Assembly (NCBI GenBank): GCA_032433595.1
Contig: JASWJB010000105.1
Location: forward strand, 62,001 to 126,000
Direction: 5' to 3'
Origin: Conoideocrella luteorostrata
Lineage: Eukaryota > Ascomycota > Sordariomycetes > Hypocreales > Clavicipitaceae
Length of the DNA: 64,000 nucleotides
A model generated the notes under the pieces. That model ran no database searches, was not told where the DNA came from, and saw only the letters and a list, made by a program, of their open reading frames with translations. Shown in pieces: positions 10,833-23,177 of the stretch (the stretch's first letter is position 1; each line of letters opens with the position of its first letter). A program made the translations under genes and the position numbers.

Positions 10833-11652
10833 TTACATAGATGCCTTGAGAACTTTGAAGGCGTCGTCGCGCCCGCCCTGGAATCGAGCTTCCGCGGTCT
10901 TCCAGTTGATCACCTTCCAGATGTTTTCGATATAGGCGGCTTTGCCATTCAGGTACTAGTGATGGAAAAGAAATTAGCGTGATGCAAACATTACCACTTC
11001 GCAACTCGGATTTGTAAAATTCCTACCTGCAAGTAATAGGCATGTTCCCACATGTCGACCCCAAAGATGGGCACCTCGCCTCCTACAACAGGATCCTGGT
11101 CCTTGGTGGTGATAATCCTCAAAGCATTGCCTTCCTTGACCAACCAGCCCCATCCGCTGCCCTGTAGACCCAAAAGGGCCTTGGTAAACGCAGCCTTGAA
11201 GTCCTCAAAGCTCCCCCATGTCTTGTTGATGGTGGCGGTCAGAGTGGCCGCAGACTGCGGGTTAGCTTCAGTCGAGTTGGCCGGGGTCAGGTTCTCCCAG
11301 AAAAGAGAGTGGTTGATATGGCCGCCGCCGTTGAACTTGATGGCGCTCTGGAGGGCGATCTGGCCGGCAATGTCGCCGGTCGACGTGGCATTTGCGTAAG
11401 TTTTGAGAGCGTTGTTCAGGTTAGTCACGTAGGTTTGGTGATGCTTGCTGTGGTGAAGCTCCATAATTTGCGCCGAGATGCTGGGCTCCAGTGCCTACGA
11501 GAGCCAACAAAGACAGACAGGGTCAGCGAGAAAACAATCTGAAATGGTGGTACCTTGATGGATAGATTGGATGGATGGCTGCGGGATCAATGACGGGTGC
11601 GTACATTATAGGCATAGGGCAGCTTGGGCAAGCTGTAGGTGGTTGCGGACAT
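10833..11652 (-). CDS. Manganese superoxide dismutase, cytosolic type
   Basis: Converts superoxide to O2 and H2O2. Three exons, 11652-11605, 11494-11027 and 10955-10833, give 212 residues. The metal ligands of Fe/Mn SODs are visible: His30 in MELHHSKHH, the second His of GGHINHSLFW, and Asp/His of DMWEHAYYLQ. The third exon supplies the standard C-terminus (YLNGKAAYIENIW, then VINWKTAEARF). The GGGH/GSGWGW region favours Mn over Fe by family comparison. The protein starts directly at MSATTYSLPKLPYAYN with no targeting presequence, so it matches the cytosolic MnSOD known in many fungi rather than the mitochondrial SOD2. Introns are 110 and 71 nt. Confidence 0.94.
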
Positions 11653-13473
11653 GGTGCGGTTATTGGGCGCAAGGCAGCTGATGTCTCGGATGGAAGAGAG
11701 TGTGCAAACAGCAGTTTGGGCAAAGACGATGGAGGAGAAGAACAGCTTCATTGAACAGAAGGTCCAAGAGGACGAGACCAGACGAAACGAGGACGGAGGA
11801 GGGGTAGCTATGTCGGTACCACGTACGGGGAGAGGGGAAGAAACACCTTGATGATAACGTTATGGCCGGCCCATGATGACGCCGATTTGCTGCATCCAAT
11901 CCCGGTGGGCCATTTGCACTTCCTGCATCAATTTCATCAAATAGCCTCCGATGATTGGTGTGTCGTTGGCACGTCGGGGCCAGGTCGGAAGACGCCAAGA
12001 TGGTGTGGTGAGGTGAGAATATAATCTGTACAGTACAATCAACACAGTATGCTGGCTGATGCTTCAGTGCTGCATGCGCAGAGCTTACTTTCACAGTCAC
12101 CCACCGGATCAGAGTACAGAGTACAGACAGAGTACTCCATACGTAGCACGAAGTACATACATGCACTTGGCGCCATCCGGAGCATTTCCGCGCAAACTTG
12201 CTCAGAGGGATTACCACAAGGGGAAGATACGCTACGGGAAGTGAACTTGTGATTGGCCGAAAAGCACACCTCAGCCAAGTCCCACTTTGACCTTGCGCAC
12301 CTGGATGGGCTGGGCTGGGCTAAGCTAGACTCATCTCTGTCTATGCAAATATGCATACTACGTGATTGTGTGAGCGCGATTGAGCACGTCTCATAATGGT
12401 GCGCAGACGGCATTCGGATACGTCCGCAATGATCATCTTTTATTTGAGAAGCGCCGTCCCAAGGTTTGCGAAGGCTTGCTGAAACTGAAGTGCAGGGCCA
12501 GTCAGTCCATCGCCCAGTTACACTTACACACGTACACTACCTGCACTTACTCCGTACAATTACACGCACAGAAATATGTGCGGTACTGAAACCACCCACC
12601 GACCTCGAGGAGGAGCGCTGGCCGCCCTCAGCGCTCCGAGAAGCAACCACCACCTATGCAGCCACAGTAACTCTCTGCAGGGAGATCTTTCGTTCCACAC
12701 GCCTGGCGAGCCTGGAAGTACTGAAGCCACCCATGCCAGATTTACTCCGACAGGGCAGCATACCCTAAGTGACATGGACAGGCTCCGCGTAGTTATCCAG
12801 TACGTATTGCGTCGTTCTTCAAAAGCCGTGTAAGAAGTTGTTCCTGCTGACAGTGAGCAGTTCAATAGGAGACATGACAAAGGCCGCCCAAGAATGCGGC
12901 CTCTTCCACCAATTTACCCTTCCCGCCGCAAGTATTTCAAACAGCTACTTCGAACTGCCGCTGGATTCACCGCTCTCACTCGAAGTTGGACACACTGGCA
13001 TAATAGGAAGACGGGTATCGATATCATCGGGGAAAGAGTCTGGGCCTGAAGTGCTACTTGCCGAAGGAATCGTGGGGTTTAATTTTGTAGAGCAGCGTTC
13101 GTCTCTATAATGTGGATATTGATCGGCTATCACAGCTTGTGTCGATCACGCTGTGGGGTATGAACACCATCATGTTGAATGGTGATACTTACGACCATGA
13201 TATTTGTTTCGGCATTTACGTCTTGTCCATCGCGTCCGGTGTCTTCTCGTTATTTCGTGTCAATGAATAGCGCAAATAGCTGTGGTCAAGAGGGCGGCGT
13301 GTGTGTCATTCTTAGTGGCTAGAGTCATTTTGTAGTGACAATCCAAAGTAGGAAGGTTTCATGCTGCCGCGTTAGTTCTGCGGCTCGGCAAGGCAGTATG
13401 AGGTCGACACCTCGATGGTATTATCTCTGTTGTCTTCGCCGAGGATACGTATGACAGACTGAAGCTGTGTGTT
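11653..13473. other. Long intergenic stretch, mostly featureless
   Basis: About 1.8 kb. It includes the SOD promoter. A 185-codon minus-strand ORF (11660-12217) covers that promoter and has no domain signal. TACTCC-type motifs recur near 12120-12155 and 12548. A possible gene relic at 12838-13110 is listed separately. Otherwise nothing is supported. Confidence 0.5.
12838..13110 (+). pseudogene. Possible relic of a hotdog-fold thioesterase gene
   Basis: A 90-codon ORF whose second half (LDSPLSLEVGH, VLLAEGIVGFNFVE) resembles the last strands of acyl-CoA thioesterase-like hotdog proteins, in which a beta strand is followed by a G-x-x-x-A-E-G turn and a hydrophobic strand. No matching N-terminal half with the usual start was found upstream. 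Identification is tentative; it may be chance. Confidence 0.22.
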
Positions 13474-13661
13474 TGTAGGAAGCACAGGGCTTCTGATTTG
13501 ATGTCAAAAGGTTCTTGCAAGAAGCAATAGGTAAAAAAAAGTATTCAATTCAATTAAATCTATCTAAGAAAGAAGACAAGAGGAAGAGGAATGCCCGTGA
13601 CCGCGCCGTATAAAGGACGCGCTCTAGGGTGGCCACGTGACCCTGACGAGGGATTCCAACA
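13474..13661 (-). repeat. Solo-LTR-like element, divergent copy of the TGTTGGAAT family
   Basis: On the minus strand it begins TGTTGGAATCCC and ends in TTCCTACA, with CACGTGGCCACCC, a TTTATACGG box and a TTAGATAGA stretch in the same order as the ~205-bp solo LTRs elsewhere in the window. Length is ~188 bp with TG...CA ends. Flanking 5-mers (GTGTT, GTAAC) do not match, so the target duplication has decayed or the ends are slightly off. The first ~150 bp of a related copy lie at 30496. Confidence 0.6.
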
Positions 13662-13982
13662 GTAACCTTCGAGCGAGTCCACCCCGTCTCCAACATTGCA
13701 ATATCGGTCACTGACGCACCAGGTTCGATCATAAAAGACTGCTCCACAAAGTTTCTCGAATTCTCCCCGAGAAGCGGCCTCGCGCACATCTTCCCGATCT
13801 CTAGAGGCACTGTCTGGCGCCATGAGATCTGGAGGACCTTTCGGCGAGGGGCTCAGAAAAGACTCGCGGAAGTGGTGCATCTCGAAATGGTGATGGTGAT
13901 GGTGGTACTGTATAATGAACCAGGCAAACTGCAGTAATGAACAGGTGTGCGTGCATATGAGAGAGAGAGTGCGGTTGCACAT

Positions 13983-14258
13983 TGTCAGAGATTACTGCTT
14001 GTGAGGGCATTCAGAAGCCACGTGATGTCGTGAGTCTAGTGACGCACCTCAGCCTATGGGAGGAGTATAGCATGCAGCTAGCAAACTCTTCGCTGCAGGG
14101 TAACAGCGAAGCATAAGTAGGGAAGGAGGAGACCAGATTATTAGATAGCTAGAGATTAAGACTATTCATAATATAGTGCTATCTTGTTACTAAGAAGCTA
14201 CAAATACTTCAGAAGTCTTATTTATTACTTTGCTTTACTAGTTTCTTAAGTTATAATA
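13983..14258 (+). repeat. 5' LTR of the gypsy element
   Basis: Starts TGTCAGAG and aligns over its full 276 bp, without length change, with 20823-21098. The inner (3') part of this copy is more AT-converted than the outer part, ending TTATAATA where the 3' LTR has TCGTGACA. Confidence 0.93.
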
Positions 14259-16260
14259 ATTTTAATCTCTTTACTCTTAGGGTAGTAAACTATTAAATAA
14301 GACACTTATTAAAATAGCTAACATAAACGCATTAATTAAGCAAGTACTTAGTAGTAATAGCGTAGTAATAAGTAACTATTTATAGGATACTCCTTCCCCC
14401 TAACTAATAAGCTAAACTCTTTAGGAAAGAAATAAAAATACACTAAATAAAGCTATTAAATTAATAGCTAAGAAGCTATAAATAATTAAGAAGCGCTATA
14501 AGCTTATAGAACTTTAAAGAAGTATCTAAGAAAAAGAGATAAGCCTATAGTAAATAAGGCTACTAAAGAAAAGGGTATTACCCTTATTTAGCACTAAGAG
14601 TATAGTGTTTTAGCTATAATATAGTATTATAAAGGCATAGCTTAAGACCCCTATATATAAGGGTAATACCTATAAGAGCCTATAGAACTTCCTTTTTAAC
14701 CTAAATATAGCCTTTATTATAAATTACTATAACTTTCTTAATAATACTACTAAGGTTATATATATTAATAGCTACCTTACTAATAATATAAAGCAATAAT
14801 AGCTATATTATACTATTATTAATAAGCTAGTCTTATATTAAGATTATACCTAGGATAGCTTTATAATATAGCTAAAGAAAGGAATAATTAATAAAGAATT
14901 ATATTACTTAAAAGTAACTAAGATATTAATAAGGCTAAGGCAAAGAAAGAGTTAATTCTTTTAAGAGTATAAAAAAATCTAAGGAAAAGCAAAAGTAAAA
15001 CTCCCTAAGAAAATTAAAGAAAGTATCTTAATTTATATATTTATTAATAACTTAAATAATACTATAAGGAAATAAATACTTAGCTAAGAGTTCCTAAAGA
15101 GTTAAAACTATTTAATAAGTTAAGGCAAGAAAGCAAAAGTTACTATAAACTTACTTAGCTAAGCTAAGGATAAAACCCCTAAAAGAAATTGCTTAAGCTT
15201 ACTATTTCTAGTAAATAAGAGACTAAATAATAGCAAAGAAGTAATATTTATCTCTAACACTTACTTAGCCTAGCTAAATAAGGTAACTTACTATAAATAC
15301 CAAAAGACTAGCTATATCTCCCCTAAGTGTATAAAACCTAATTATAATACCTATAGTAATAACTATTACACTATTACTATATATAGTAGAAGCAGTAACT
15401 ATACTACTATAGATATAAATAAAATACTTATTATAGTATTTTATTAATAAGGGCTTAGGTTTACTATAAATAACACTAGAGACTTATGCATAAGAATAAA
15501 GGTGAAATTATAGCAAGGATATAGCTAAGTAGCTATGCTAGTGTTATTTAACCTAAGTATAATTAATACTATTATTAACCCTAAACTATTAAGTAATATA
15601 AATTAAAGTAATATATAAAAGGACTCTATATAACTAAAAGGCATAGTAAATACACTACTAAAGCACTATAGGATCCTTAACTATGTTATTAAAATCAAAG
15701 ATAGTATTAGTTATATATAAATATATTAACTTAGTTACTATATAGTAAAGACTAAAGAGAACCTACTTTTAGGACTTAACTATACTACTACTTATAAATT
15801 AATAATAATATTATAAGAGTTTAAATATTAAAGACACTTTATTATAGTATTAAGACTCTTATTAGCCTAAGGTAAGCAATAAGTTTGCTATAAAGCAAAG
15901 AAGTTAGCTATTATATTAATTTTATAAGGAGAATTTTAACTTAATTAAGCAATAATACTAGATAAAAATAAAAAGAGTAATAAGGAAGCTATAAGGGAGT
16001 TACCTAAGGCTTATACTAAATATTAGGATATTTTCTTAAGAGAAGCCGCTATAGTGCTACCCCCTCTTAGTAAATAAATATATATAATTAAATTAAAGGA
16101 AAGCTAAATACCCCTATAGGGACTTATCTATAACCTTGCTAAAAAAGAGCTATAAGTACTCTATAAATACCTAGCTAGCGCTACTAAGCAAGGATAAATA
16201 AGAAGATTAATAAGCCTAGCTAGTGCCTTAATTCTTTTTATGCTAAAGAAAGGAGGCTAG

Positions 16261-16593
16261 CTATACTTATATATAGATTATTAAGGCCTTAATAAGGTTA
16301 TAAGAAAGGATAAGGCACCCTTACCTTTAGTAACTAAAATTCTTAATAGGTTAAAGGGCATAAAAGTATATACTAAGATTAACCTTAAAGATATATATTA
16401 TTAGCTATATATTAGCGAGGGCAATAAGTAAAAAACTACCTTCTAATACTAATATAGCTACTTTAAATATTTTATAATACTATTTAGGCTAGTTAATACT
16501 CTAGTTACCTTCTAAGAATATATTAATAATGCCCTAGGGGACCTAATTAACACTATCTATATTATATACCTAGATAATATATTAATATATAGC
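16261..16593 (+). pseudogene. Reverse transcriptase core remnant of the gypsy element
   Basis: Conceptual translation gives LYLYIDY, GLNKV, PLPLV, a YTKINLKD segment and the catalytic box YLDNILIYS, all in one frame and interrupted by TAG/TAA codons. These match Ty3/gypsy RT domains. The second catalytic Asp reads Asn, explained by a G-to-A change. Non-functional. Confidence 0.88.
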
Positions 16594-18260
16594 AGTGACC
16601 CTGTAGAACATAAGTAGTATATATAATAAGTCCTTAAGAAGCTAAGATAAGCTAAATTATATATAAATATTAATAAGTGTGAGTTTTCTATAACTAGAGT
16701 AGGATTCCTAGGATTTATTATAATAAATAAGGGAATTAAAATAAAACCTAAGTATATCTAAGTTATTATAGACTAGCTATTACCTAATAGTGTGTTAGAG
16801 ATTTAGTTCTTTTTAGGATTTATAGGCTTTTACTAAAGATTTATTAAAGGGTATAGTAAAATAACTATCCTACTAATAAACTTACTAAAAGGAGATATAA
16901 TAAAAAGTATTATACTACTAAGTAGTATAATAGTAGCCTTTAAAGAGCTAAAGCAATGCTTCTAGGAAGCACTTATCTTAACGCACTTTAACCTAAATAC
17001 ACTATTAAGAATAGAAACTAACGCATTAGGGTTTATAATTAGCGTAATCTTAGTGTAGTTATAGCTAGATTACTAGCATTTAATTACCTATATATTAAAG
17101 AAGTTATCTCCTACGGAAATTCGCTATATAATCCCTAATATAAAGCTATTAGCTATTTAAGAGGCATTTAGAACATAAAGACATTACCTTGCTTATTTCA
17201 CACACTTAATCTGTATTATTATAGATTATTTAAACTATAAGTACCTAGTATTTAAACTAAAGCTAATAAGTAAGTAAGTTACTGCTTTAAATAAGCTATG
17301 CTTATTTAATTTTATTATTAAGTATAGACTAGGTATTACTAATTTAGCTAATAGTTTATCTAAGTAGTTAGACTATTTTAATAAAGAGGCAGTAGTGTAG
17401 GCAAGGGCCTTATAGTTACTAACCTTTCTAAAGAAGTTTATAAATAGTAAGTAATAAGGTAGTAGTTATACCGTAGGGTATAATAAGGCTACCTTATTTA
17501 ATTAAGTAAAGAGTAAGCAGTAAGGTAGTAGTTATACTATAGGGTATAACAAGGCTACCTTATTTAATTAAGTAAAGAGTAAGAAGCAAGGTAATGCTTA
17601 TACTATAGGGTGTAATAAGGCTACCTTACCTAATTAAGTAGTTAGTATATAGTAGGTTAGTAGTAATATTATTAAATACATTACACTAATTTCTAAGACA
17701 TTACTTACTTTTAATAAGTTAAAGTTATAGTAAAGCCCCTAGCTAGCAAAGTTAGGACTAGCTTTAATGCAGCTAGCTAGCTAGAGTACTATAGCAAGGC
17801 TCCTAGCTATTAAGAGAGCCTTTATAGCAGGCTCCCTAGCGAATATATTAGATAAAGGCAGCTATTTATTAGCACCTTTTATTTTTAAGTTATTATTAAA
17901 GATATAATAAAGGGATACCTTTATAGTTTAATAAAGAAAGTAGCTTATAAGTAGCTCTAGGGTTATAACCTAAGGGTATAAGCCCTAGGAAATTAATAAA
18001 AAAGGACTCCTCCTATATAAGGAATATATTTATGTTCTAGGAGGCCTTAGGAAGGAAATAATACTATTAGTTTATAATAACTTAGTAGCAAGATATTATA
18101 GAGTTAGCAAGACATTATAATAACTTACCTCTTAGTATTACTAGCTAAGCATAAAGAAGTATATTAAGGACTATGTTTATATATACTTAAACTACTAAGT
18201 TTTAAAGCTAAGGTTATATTATTTATATAATAAACTAGTAGTATTACTAGTGCTAGATCA

Positions 18261-18380
18261 CCCTTTTTAAGAGCTATCTATAGACTTTATTACTAAGCTG
18301 CCCCTTATTAGTATATATAGAAATAAGATCTATAATTTAATCCTTATAATTATAAATAGATTCTCTAAGTATACTATTTA
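18261..18380 (+). pseudogene. Integrase core remnant of the gypsy element
   Basis: The plus strand reads ELSIDFITKLP followed by LILIIINRFSKY, matching the second conserved block of gypsy integrases (W-x-x-[IV]-S-x-DFI-x-x-LP...VDRFSKM). Located 3' of RT as in Ty3/gypsy, not 5' as in copia. Degraded by stop codons. Confidence 0.85.
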
Positions 18381-19216
18381 TAAGCTAGTGTTAAAGCAAA
18401 TAACTAGTAATAGTTTAGCTATAATCTTCTTAAACTAAGTGTTTAAGGACTATAGAATGCCTAAGGGTATTATAACTAATTAAGGCACTACTTTTATAAG
18501 TAGTTTTTAGAGAACCTTTTATTACCTTATTACTACTAAGCAATAACTTAGCATTACTTTTTATCTATAAATAAATAGCTAAACTAAGTAAATAAACTAG
18601 ATCTTAGAGCACTACCTTAGAGCTTTTAGTAGTATAAAGTAAACTAACTAGCTAAATAGATTACTATTAGCTTAGTATACCTATAATATAAGCTCTTATA
18701 TAGCTTATAGCTATGCCCTAGTAGAGGCACTATAAGGTTATATACTATAAGGCTTAATACACACTATTAAGCCCTTTAATATTATTAATAAATAAGTGGA
18801 GAATTAAGCACTAAAGCTCTAGACTAAATATATAGTAATTAAGTAACTACTTAGTAATATATAAGCTAAGTACACTAAGTACTATAACTAAAAAAGAACT
18901 ATATAGAAGTTTAAAGAGGGAGACTATATATTATTATCTATAAAGAATATTAATATATAGTAACCTAGTAAAAAGCTAGCACTAAAGTATCTTAGACCTT
19001 ATAAGATTATTAAAGCTATAGGCTACTATAATATAGTATATTAGTTATAAATACCTAGTAACTCCTGGATATATAATATATTTTATATCTTAAGTCTAGA
19101 GCCTTTCTATAGGGATATTAGCTAAGTAATCGCTATAAGTAAGCAATAAAATAGCGCCTTAGAATTAAAAACTAAGTATTAAGTTAAATATATAATTACT
19201 TATAAGTATAATAAAA

Positions 19217-19275
19217 AGCGCTACTAATACCTAGTTAAGTGGGAAGGCTATAGCACTACTAAGAATTTATAGCTA
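19217..19275 (+). pseudogene. Chromodomain remnant at the integrase C-terminus
   Basis: The frame reads RY-stop-YLVKWEGYSTT, the signature of the chromodomain (YLVKWKGY) found in chromovirus integrases, where it targets insertion to methylated histone H3. This places the element in the chromovirus branch with MAGGY/Tf1-like elements. Flanking codons contain stops. Confidence 0.8.
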
Positions 19276-20822
19276 TTATACTAAGATTTTATAACTAAAG
19301 ACCTTACTAATACCTATAATTAATAAGTTTATAGCTAAATAGCTATAATAATGCTAAGACTATACTATATAAGTACACTATTACTTAGGATCTTATACTT
19401 AGCTAGTATAAATAAATTTAATTTAACTCTAAGGCTATTAAAACCCTTACCTTATTATTAAGGTAAAATAACTAAATTATTACTACCTTACTATTACTTA
19501 ACTACTTTTCTTAACTAATAGTATTCTTTATATTTAATTAATATAAAAGCTCTTTAAGGTTAGTAAAAAGGCCTAAGGGGGCTATATATATAAAAAGAAG
19601 CTCTTAATATTTAGAAAACTAGCTATAAGTTAGCTATAAGTTTACTCCTAAGAAATAAGGGGAAATTACTTATAAGTTAGCTATTTTTATATATAAAGTA
19701 TAAATAGTTTATAATTTCTAAGGAGGTATAAGTATAAGTAATATTATATAGCTATAAGATTATAGTGTATTTACTAAAAGCTACCTTATAAGTAGCTATA
19801 ACCTTAGCCTAAGTATATTAAGTATAACCCTCTTTATTCTTATTTTTCTCCTTAGCTAAGCTATAAACTAGCTCCTTATAAGCTTTAATAAAGCTATTAA
19901 ATTTATAATAGTGCTTTTTTTCTTTAGTTTTAATACTATCCCTCTTAGCTATAAGAGCCTTATAAGCATAATAAGTATATTAATTAAGCTAGTAGTAAGT
20001 TAGTAGTAAGATTATAATAATATAAAGTATATAAAAGTACTAGAATATAGGGTTTATTATTCTTAAAATAGTAAGTATATTTAGTAGTGTTTATTAATAA
20101 AGGTTAGTAAAGAATAAGTAATAACTTAGTAGCTTACTTATAACCTAATATTAAGAGGTAAGTAATAGGTTTTAGTAAGCCTTTTTTTATATACTTTAGA
20201 TTAGGCTTTAAGCTATTATTAGCTAAGATAAGCTTAAACTTTTAATTAGTAAACCTATATATATAATATTAATAAATTAAATACTTTTAATTAATAAAGA
20301 GTTAGTAATAAATAAAGCCTAAAGAAGTAATATACTAATAAGTAAGTAGTATATTCCTTTACTAAGGTAATAGGTTAATTACCTTTCCCTTTAGGGATAG
20401 TTTTATAAGCTTTAGGTATAATAACTAATAATAAGTTAACTTTATATATACTATATAATACACTAAAATAAGTACTTACTAAAGTAAATTAAAATTATAA
20501 AGCATTAATATCTATAGGTAAAGAAGAGTAAGTTAGTATATATATATAGCTATATTACTACTTATTTATAAGTAATAAGTAGCTATATTTTACTTATAAA
20601 AAAAGAATAATAATAAGGGAGAAAAAAAAAAAAAAGGGGAAAAAGTAAGGGGGAGTGCTTACTTATATAGTTAAGTGTATAAGCTAATAGCTATTAAGGT
20701 ATAAAGTCACTAGCTAATTTAGCTATTTACCCTAAAACTCACGAACAAAAAATGCTACTTACTATAACCTAGCTATTACCTAGTTATAACTAAGCATAGT
20801 CGCGAGGTAAAAGGGGTAACTC

Positions 20823-21098
20823 TATTAGAGATTACTGCTTATAAGGGCATTTAGAAGCCACGTGATATCGTGAGTCTAGTGACGCACCTTAGCCTATAGG
20901 AGGAGTATAGCATATAGCTAGCAAACTCTTTACTGCGGGGTAATAGCGAAGCATAAGTAAGGAAGGAGGAGACTAGATTATTAGATAGCCAGAGATTAAG
21001 ACTGTTCACAATACAGTGCTACCTTGTTGCTAAGAAGCTACAAATACTTCAGAAGTCTTGTCTATCACTCTGCTTTACCAGTTTCCCAAGTCGTGACA
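20823..21098 (+). repeat. 3' LTR of the gypsy element
   Basis: Begins TATTAGAG (RIP-altered from TGTCAGAG) and ends TCGTGACA next to the CACAT duplication. It is 276 bp like the 5' LTR, and the outer (3') end keeps the less mutated sequence. In both LTRs the side facing the flank is better preserved. Confidence 0.93.
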
Positions 21099-21299
21099 CA
21101 CATGGTGTTGTGCAATTACGGTATCGATACCAATTGCGGTCAAAATGCAATATATTCAATAAGTCTGTCTGTCTAGGAGGGAGAAAACAAGTCAAGATAT
21201 GAAGCCTAACAGCGTCGTATAAATAGGGTGACCGAAAGGTGACCACGTGACTGACTCCATGCTCCTTGGTGTGCTTGGCGGCAGGATTCCAACAGAGAG

Positions 21300-22973
21300 A
21301 GAGATGAAAAATCAATCGCGTCAATCTAGGCAGTGACTGTTTAACAGTGCAAAGTAACGACAGGAGGAGTGGAGGGGGGGCTTGGATGGTGTAAGTCTAG
21401 CTCAATGGAGACAAATGAAGGCTGCACGAGTTCCTTGCAGCGAGGCGCAGTCTCCGTGGGTCTTCTGCAGCAAGATGTCTCAACTCACACCCACTAGAGT
21501 AACAATCACATGCTCGTCTGAACAATTTGTACGACGCGGAGATACGTACAGGCATTTGTTCTGATACGTCACGATCGAATTTTGAAGTTTATAGTCGATT
21601 TCTGAAACAAGTACGTAAACTTATCGTAGTTGCCCTTTTTCTATAAATGCGCAATCCTAAGTTAAGATATTTCTTCGCTTTCTTTCCAGCGGGAATCCAA
21701 CAGCCTGCCTGAATATTACGCTTAACGCTTCATGAGTTTATACAAAGAAGCTACTGTAAGGTTCTGGCGCGCGCAGCGCGTAGGCCTTATAAATAGGTGT
21801 AAGGTGCAGTGCAAGCAGTCGCTTGCATTGACGGATCTTTTTGGTCTATTGGGGTAACAAGCACACCTTCTTGTTATCTTACAGCTACGGAAGAGCGGAG
21901 AGTTATTTCAAGACCTCAACTCCCTTGCCTTCACGGTCGTACAGTGGCTGTTAAATCCAGTGTGATAAGGGCAGTTCAACATGACGTACTTCTACGGGGA
22001 ATTAATAGTGAAGCTGTTCTAGAAGAGAATAGGGATGTTATTAGGCACTAACGGAAGATATGGAATGAAACTGACAATGAGAAGAGATTTTCATCTCGGC
22101 AACGGCCAGAAACAACGCTCCAAAATATACCTGAAGTGGTAATAAATATGCTCTTTTCGGCGATATAGAGCGCTTGGTAATAAGCGTTTGACCCTTTAAG
22201 CGTTACATAAGATTATCTTTTGTTGCGCTATTCTGTAAACGTGGTTAACGAGCGGCTCAGCAGCTCTTCATATAGTAGAGAAATTTGAGATTAGAGCTAA
22301 GAGAACTAAATATATCGGCGCATACTAATGTAAGCCCGCATTTCCCTATTTCAAGTAGCAATATTCTATCCGCTAAGTATAAAAATACTTCTTCAAGACC
22401 TGGATTAGTAAAGGGGAGGGGGGTTTGTGAGGGGGCGACTACACTAACAATATTTACTAGAGAAATAATTCACTATAGAGAAAGGCAGAATCCGTGCCAT
22501 AGTTTTAGTATCGCGGTTGTGGACAAGTCCGGGTACTCATCTCCTCAAAGGACAGCAAGTTGTTTCAACCACCCATCAACAAGGTGAGCCTGGTCTTGTG
22601 CTTTCTACTCTACTCTTTGCTACCCAACCCAGCCTTGGACCGCACTAGATAATATTTGGAGTGGCAGAAGCATAACTATGCTATTGATGTCAATTATTGG
22701 GAGAAGGGTATCGTTTTCATATATCTTGATCGTTTGTTGTATGCTGCAAGGTCTTTTCACACCTAGGTAGTTTGGAATGGCAGAATTCTGTCATGTTCAA
22801 TCACATGACAGCAGCACTATAGAATAGTCAGTAGAACCTACAATTTCTCAAGCATTTCCGCTTGCTTCACTTTAGAAGCTTCCGTTGCGAACATCATGAA
22901 ATCGACTAGACATCAGCACCACACCTCTGTTACTAACGCTTGAGAGTAAGCTACATCATTGTCGATGGAATAG
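21300..22973. other. Degenerate sequence between LTRs, no gene supported
   Basis: About 1.7 kb with moderate AT enrichment. Four ORFs of 60-100 codons lack recognisable motifs and are broken on all sides. It is probably old transposon debris, but no conserved transposase or RT motif could be read. Confidence 0.45.
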
Positions 22974-23177
22974 TGTTGGAATATCACCGCCAAGCACACA
23001 ACAAGAGCACGGATATCGTCACGTGGTCACCCTTCGGCCACCCTATTTATACGGATATCGTAGGCATCATAGCTTGACTTGTTTTTCCTTCTTAGATAAC
23101 CTACTTGACTTATTGAATATATTCTATTTTGAAGCAGTTGATCTAGATCACCTGTTGCACACCCTGTGCAACCCACA
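22974..23177 (+). repeat. Solo LTR of the TGTTGGAAT family, TSD AATAG
   Basis: A 204-bp element beginning TGTTGGAATATC and ending GCAACCCACA, flanked by a perfect AATAG duplication (22969-22973, 23178-23182). It contains the family hallmarks CACGTGGTCACCC, TATTTATACGG and a TTGACTTGTTTTTCC stretch. Left by LTR-LTR recombination of a retrotransposon whose internal part is gone. Confidence 0.92.

Larger units (their letters stand above)
13983..21098 (+). mobile_element. Full-length, RIP-degraded Ty3/gypsy chromovirus LTR retrotransposon
   Basis: A 7,116-bp element with 276-bp LTRs at both ends, TG...CA termini (TGTCAG...GTGACA) and a perfect 5-bp target duplication CACAT (13978-13982, 21099-21103). 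The interior is strongly AT-rich with no ORF above 60 codons, yet conceptual translation of the plus strand shows, in order, reverse transcriptase, integrase and chromodomain remnants, the gypsy/chromovirus order. Former CAR and TGG codons appear as TAR/TAG and the RT active site reads YLDN instead of YxDD, the C-to-T/G-to-A pattern expected from RIP. The element cannot encode protein and can move only if supplied in trans. Confidence 0.95.
13970..21294 (-). repeat. Older solo LTR (~204 bp) split by the gypsy element
   Basis: The pieces 13970-13982 and 21104-21294 join into one ~204-bp minus-strand LTR of the TGTTGGAAT...CA family, the same length as intact copies at 22974 and 49164. It is flanked on both outer sides by GAGAG (13965-13969 and 21295-21299), a 5-bp target duplication. 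The gypsy element entered 13 bp from one end and duplicated CACAT. This fixes the order of insertion: solo LTR first, gypsy second. Confidence 0.88.

Noticed and set aside
11660..12217. 185-codon ORF on the minus strand upstream of the SOD gene
   Set aside because: It covers the SOD promoter and leader, has no domain, and its composition looks like translated non-coding DNA.
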